A stretch of DNA of 17,566 nucleotides, from NCBI GenBank assembly GCA_030598425.1, contig JAUVPY010000006.1:1-17566 (forward strand). Reading direction: 5' to 3'. The position numbers and the translations under genes are program-made. Origin of the DNA: Anaerolineae bacterium (GTDB taxonomy: Bacteria > Chloroflexota > Anaerolineae > 4572-78 > NAK82). The notes beneath the pieces were generated by a model. It did not search any database, was not told where the DNA came from, and worked only from the letters and a program-made list of their open reading frames with translations. Shown in pieces: positions 14,996-17,566 of the stretch. Within the stretch, counting starts at the first letter, position 1; the number at the start of each line of letters is the position of its first letter.

Positions 14996-16078
14996 CTACG
15001 GATTCACCAGCGCAACCCAGTCGTCCATGGCGCCGATGCTGCAGCCATGCTTGGTGTGCCCCTCGCCCAGACCCTGCTCGGCGATGATCTGCTCGCAGGA
15101 GCAGCCGGCGGTGTCGGTGGTGGTGTAGCTCCGGCCGGGGCCTTTGCCCTTGCCCTTGGTGACGGTGTCGAAGTCCCAGTCTTCGTCCACCAGCGCCCAG
15201 CGGTTGGGCTTGAGCTCCACGGTGGGCACTGATTCGGGGATAACGGTCCAGGCGCAGACGTCGCTGGCGTCAAGGACGCCGTCCTCGTCATCGTCAGGGT
15301 CACAGGCGTCACCCAGGCCGTCGGCGTCAAAGTCCTCCTGGCCGGGGTTGGGCACGTCCACGCAGTTGTCTACGTCGCCGCAGACGCCATCGCCATCGGC
15401 GTCATTGTCCGCGTCGTTGGGGCACCCGTCGCACTCATCCGGCGTCCCGTCCCCGTCCGCGTCGGCGTTGTCGTCATAGCCGGGGCAGACGTCCTGGTCG
15501 TCCGGCACGCCGTCGCCGTCCGAGTCCACGATCAGCGACACCGTGACCGTCGCGCTGTCGAGCGCCGGCCTCCAGAGGGGATCATCGACCTGCAGCGTGA
15601 CCTGGTACGCTCCTTCGGCGCTGCAGGTCAGGTGGGGCTGCAGCAGGCTCGGGTCGTCAAAACTGCACGCGACCGGGTCGTCCACGCTCCAGTCGTAGGT
15701 CAGCGGGCTGCCGTCCGGGTCGCTGGCCGTCGCCCCGTCGAGGGCGATGGGCGCATCCGGGACGCCGCTGTAAGGGCCGCCCGCGTCGGCCACCGGCGGC
15801 TCGGTGGTCCAGTACGTCGGCAGAGGGTCGGGGCTGGGGTTGGTGTCATAGGGCGGCGGCTCCCAGTAGTTGTTGTTCGCTTCTGACACCAACGCGCCAT
15901 CCGGATGCGACAAAGCGCCGATCACGTTGTTGTAGGTAAAGCTTATGCCACAGCCAAGACTTGCCCAAACGATATCGTTATCCACATAGGGTACCAGCTT
16001 ACTGATCCGAACATATGAAACTAAACAAATTCGGGCATCCCACGGGGCCGTAAAAAAGTTCAGATCGTTGTGTTCGGA
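14996..16078 (-). pseudogene. Surface protein with PKD domain and thrombospondin type 3 repeats, 5'-truncated
   Basis: The frame is open from 16078 to the stop at 14996 (about 360 codons) but has no signal peptide. The only start-like codon with enough sequence after it is GTG 15983-15985. From that codon, about residues 62-150 form a PKD-like domain ([37 protein letters not shown]). Residues about 151-245 are calcium-binding thrombospondin type 3 repeats ([47 protein letters not shown]). The end is Cys-containing ([20 protein letters not shown], then [17 protein letters not shown]). Such proteins are secreted and adhesive or enzymatic. The upstream part ([20 protein letters not shown]) still reads like protein, so the N-terminus was lost, near a 13-bp inverted repeat. 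It could be an intact gene only if a leaderless exported form exists, which is unlikely. Confidence 0.75.
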
Positions 16079-16083
16079 TCAGT
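16001..16083. repeat. 13-bp inverted repeat bounding 57 bp at the broken end of the surface gene
   Basis: ACTGATCCGAACA (16001-16013) and TGTTCGGATCAGT (16071-16083) are exact inverted copies. The right arm contains the stop codon that closes the surface-protein frame upstream. It could be a small MITE-like element or a long stem-loop. Confidence 0.6.
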
Positions 16084-16539
16084 AGTCAGCCCAAAAAACA
16101 CTTATAGTACCATTCTACCATACCCTCAATCATGAGGTTAATAGAAAAAACATTAGAAAATTGTATGACCTTGGTTAGAGCTTGAAATGTATCTCTAACT
16201 CTTCACTAGGAAACCCGGTATAACAGCACGGTCTATCATGGGCGATTGTGTCCTTTCGTGATTCCTTCTTTGGTGAGTTAGAAATCACATGGTACACAAT
16301 CGCTCTCCCTACACCAATTTTGGCGAAGGTATTGATCATCTGATATGGTTATTATAGTGCCCGAGCGAGACAGCCTTCGGCAGCCACTAATGGAGAAAGC
16401 ATTTAGAAGTCGTACAATTTGCTCTAGCTGGATTGCCAAATCCAGCGGATACGGGCCTGGATTTGGCAATCCAGGCCGAGCGCGATTGTATGATGTTTAT
16501 ATGCTTTCTCTATAAGAAGTAAGAGGAGACCTTCGATAC
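16084..16539. other. AT-rich 456-bp non-coding region with several related long palindromes
   Basis: No gene is supported here. Stem-loops: 16174-16180/16193-16199 (GTTAGAG/CTCTAAC); 16242-16251/16294-16303 (GCGATTGTGT/ACACAATCGC) with inner stem 16258-16263/16283-16288; and the 118-bp structure at 16393-16510. The motif GCGATTGTRT occurs at 16242 and 16482 on the plus strand and ends at 16303 on the minus strand. A sequence like AGAAAgCATTTAGAA occurs near 16144, near 16394 and, inverted, near 16510. The stretch differs sharply in composition from its GC-rich neighbours. Confidence 0.6.
16393..16510. repeat. 118-bp imperfect palindrome with a perfect 18-bp inner stem
   Basis: The outer arms GAGAAAGCAT (16393-16402) and ATGCTTTCTC (16501-16510) are exact. 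The middle arms CGTACAATTTGCTC and GAGCGCGATTGTATG pair imperfectly. The inner arms CTGGATTGCCAAATCCAG (16428-16445) and CTGGATTTGGCAATCCAG (16457-16474) are exact around an 11-nt loop. It looks like a MITE or a structured RNA; its 32-nt ends resemble terminal inverted repeats. No coding capacity. Confidence 0.7.
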
Positions 16540-16758
16540 CTAGAACTCGGGCAGCATGGGTCGAAACCAGGGCGCACGCATGGCGGACCCGAGGTCGACC
16601 ATCACCGGCTCGTGCCGCGAGCAGGCTCCGAAGAAGCTGACGCTGTAGTCGCCGATCTCACCGCGGGGCTTACACTTGGCCGAGGAGACGTAGCCCAGCT
16701 TGGGCATCTCGGTGGTGGCGTACTCGCCGCTGGGCACCGGGAAGAACTTGAAGGGGGG
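16540..16758 (-). pseudogene. Out-of-frame 3' coding segment behind the STAS domain (unrecognised)
   Basis: In the frame shifted relative to the STAS gene, the DNA reads PFKFFPVPSGEYATTEMPKL, then GYVSSAKCKPRGEIGDYSVS, FFGACSRHEPVMVDLGSAM and RAPWFRPMLPEF before the stop. Nearly every codon in this stretch ends in G or C, a strong sign that this frame, and not the STAS frame, was under coding selection. I do not recognise the family. It either continues the STAS protein after a frameshift at the G6 run (16753-16758) or is a fragment of a foreign GC-rich gene joined there. Confidence 0.5.
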
Positions 16759-17101
16759 TAGCGGCCATAGACACGGCCATTTTTTCTCCCACGTGCCGAG
16801 AAGTGCCAAAGACGTAGTCAAACCCGGTTAATTCAAACACAAGCTTGGGCTGATCCTGGATCCCGGTCAACCGGAAGTTTTGTGGGTCACTCCCAAAGAT
16901 CTTGTAGCCAGCTATCAGAGCCCCCAGCCCATGGCTGTCGATAAAGGGTACATCTTCGAGATTGACCACGACGCGCTTGATGCCTCGCTCGGATAAATCT
17001 CGAAAGAGCTGTACGGCGTATCCTGACCGGTTGACGTTCAGTGGCCCGCTCAAGCTTGCCACGTAGCTTTTCGAAACCGCCTCACGAAATATAGACCTCA
17101 T
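16670..17101 (-). CDS. STAS-domain protein (anti-sigma factor antagonist type), aberrant C-terminus
   Basis: The N-terminal about 110 of 143 residues form a STAS domain: VASLSGPLNVNRSGYAVQLF, IKRVVVNLEDVPFIDSHGLG, ALIAGYKIFG and LVFELTGFDYVFG. In SpoIIAA/RsbV proteins the Ser of DS(S)GLG is phosphorylated by an anti-sigma kinase; here Ser56 is kept but the next residue is His57. Such proteins act in partner-switching control of sigma factors or other targets. No kinase or phosphatase is in the window. The last about 25 residues (RRVRHHRDAQAGLRLLGQV) look like out-of-frame translation. The ATG at 17099-17101 follows GGGAGGGGG with good spacing. The gene may thus be frameshifted or fused. Confidence 0.75.
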   Translation of the reverse strand: MRSIFREAVSKSYVASLSGPLNVNRSGYAVQLFRDLSERGIKRVVVNLEDVPFIDSHGLGALIAGYKIFGSDPQNFRLTGIQDQPKLVFELTGFDYVFGTSRHVGEKMAVSMAATPLQVLPGAQRRVRHHRDAQAGLRLLGQV

Positions 17102-17259
17102 CTTAATCCCCCTCCCAGGTGGAGCTTGGACTCTCGCTCATTCTGAAAGACCATACGTTTGTGAAAGGCCAAAGTTGCACCCACCAAGAAATGTTGCAGA
17201 TGGCCTCTCAGCTTGGTTAACCCGTCAATCTCGACCCTATCTCCCATCCCTATCTCTAT

Positions 17260-17566
17260 CTACTCGTATCTTAAGGCGTCGATGGGATTCAGCCGGGCCG
17301 CCCGTGTGGCCGGATAGATGCCAAAGAAGAGCCCGACCGCCGCCGAAAAACTGGTAGCCAGCAAGATCGCACCCGCGGTGACCACCGTCTGCAGGTCGAT
17401 CAGACCCGCCAACGCCATCGAGGCCGCGTAGCCCAGCATCATGCCCACAAAGCCGCCAATCATTGACAGTACCATGGCCTCGATCAGGAACTGAAGCAAG
17501 ATATCGCGCCGTTTGGCCCCCACTGCCTTGCGGATGCCGATCTCCCGGGTGCGCTCGGTGACGGAG
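17260..17566 (-). CDS. C-terminus of an FtsX/MacB-type ABC transporter permease (partial)
   Basis: The last 102 codons of a minus-strand gene entering from the right edge. The cytoplasmic motif SVTERTREIGIRKAVGAKRR lies at the edge and is followed by DILLQFLIEAMVLSMIGGFVG. Two more membrane segments (GYAASMALAGL; AGAILLATSFSAAVGLFFGI) and the terminal YPATRAARLNPIDALRYE follow. This is the conserved C-terminal half of FtsX-domain permeases of the MacB/YknZ/LolC group, which pair with a LolD-like ATPase for export or lipoprotein handling. The substrate cannot be inferred. The 158 bp between this gene and the STAS gene show no clear promoter or terminator. Confidence 0.93.
   Translation of the reverse strand, partial: SVTERTREIGIRKAVGAKRRDILLQFLIEAMVLSMIGGFVGMMLGYAASMALAGLIDLQTVVTAGAILLATSFSAAVGLFFGIYPATRAARLNPIDALRYE

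Noticed and set aside
17102..17259. Promoter for the STAS gene (TTGACG near 17225, GGTTAACC palindrome)
   Set aside because: No -10 hexamer at a proper distance was found.

Overview
The window reads as chromosomal DNA of a GC-rich bacterium, most likely a member of the Chloroflexota (Anaerolineae-like). This is inferred, not proven. The clues are a large-type SRP RNA with an Alu domain, a YabE-like G5/3D protein next to rsmA, a GerW-family protein and a secreted bactofilin in what looks like a non-sporulating context, PKD/thrombospondin-type-3 surface proteins with a C-terminal motif I associate with Chloroflexota, and many REP-like palindromes.

Region 1 (1-3948, minus strand) is a compact cassette. 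A radical SAM protein of the DNA modification/repair type is followed by a CcrM-like adenine methyltransferase (4 bp gap) and an AlbA_2/histidine-kinase-fold ATPase with a C-terminal winged helix (15 bp gap). The promoter is TTGACA-17-TATAAT. A GAAC-N4-GTTC (Gram-positive LexA type) box fills most of the spacer, and the start codon falls at the predicted +1. Downstream, before a lipoprotein gene cut by the window edge, lie five TTGGGATAA-like units spaced exactly 11 bp apart and a 28-bp palindrome of the same half-site. A damage-inducible DNA modification/repair module with its own regulator is the most interesting hypothesis here.

Region 2 (4051-7103, minus strand) is housekeeping: rsmA (ksgA), a YabE-like cell-wall protein, large SRP RNA and two tRNA-Ser genes (GGA, CGA). 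The RNA genes probably form one unit from an extended -10 promoter lying against the first tRNA.

Region 3 (7150-9394, plus strand) is sucC-sucD, encoding succinate-CoA ligase of the TCA cycle, closed by a perfect 18-bp inverted repeat. Region 4 (9410-11291, minus strand) holds a GerW-family protein and a membrane-anchored bactofilin-like protein.

Region 5 (11.3-16.5 kb) is accessory and decayed. It holds an SDR oxidoreductase whose catalytic Lys is Asn, a transposase remnant in frame behind its stop codon, a DUF433/DUF5615 toxin-antitoxin pair, a VapBC pair, fragments of surface proteins, a duplicated REP-like block, and an AT-rich non-coding stretch with several related long palindromes. 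Region 6 (16.5-17.6 kb) has a STAS-domain gene joined to an out-of-frame segment of different codon usage, and the C-terminus of an FtsX/MacB-type ABC permease running off the edge.
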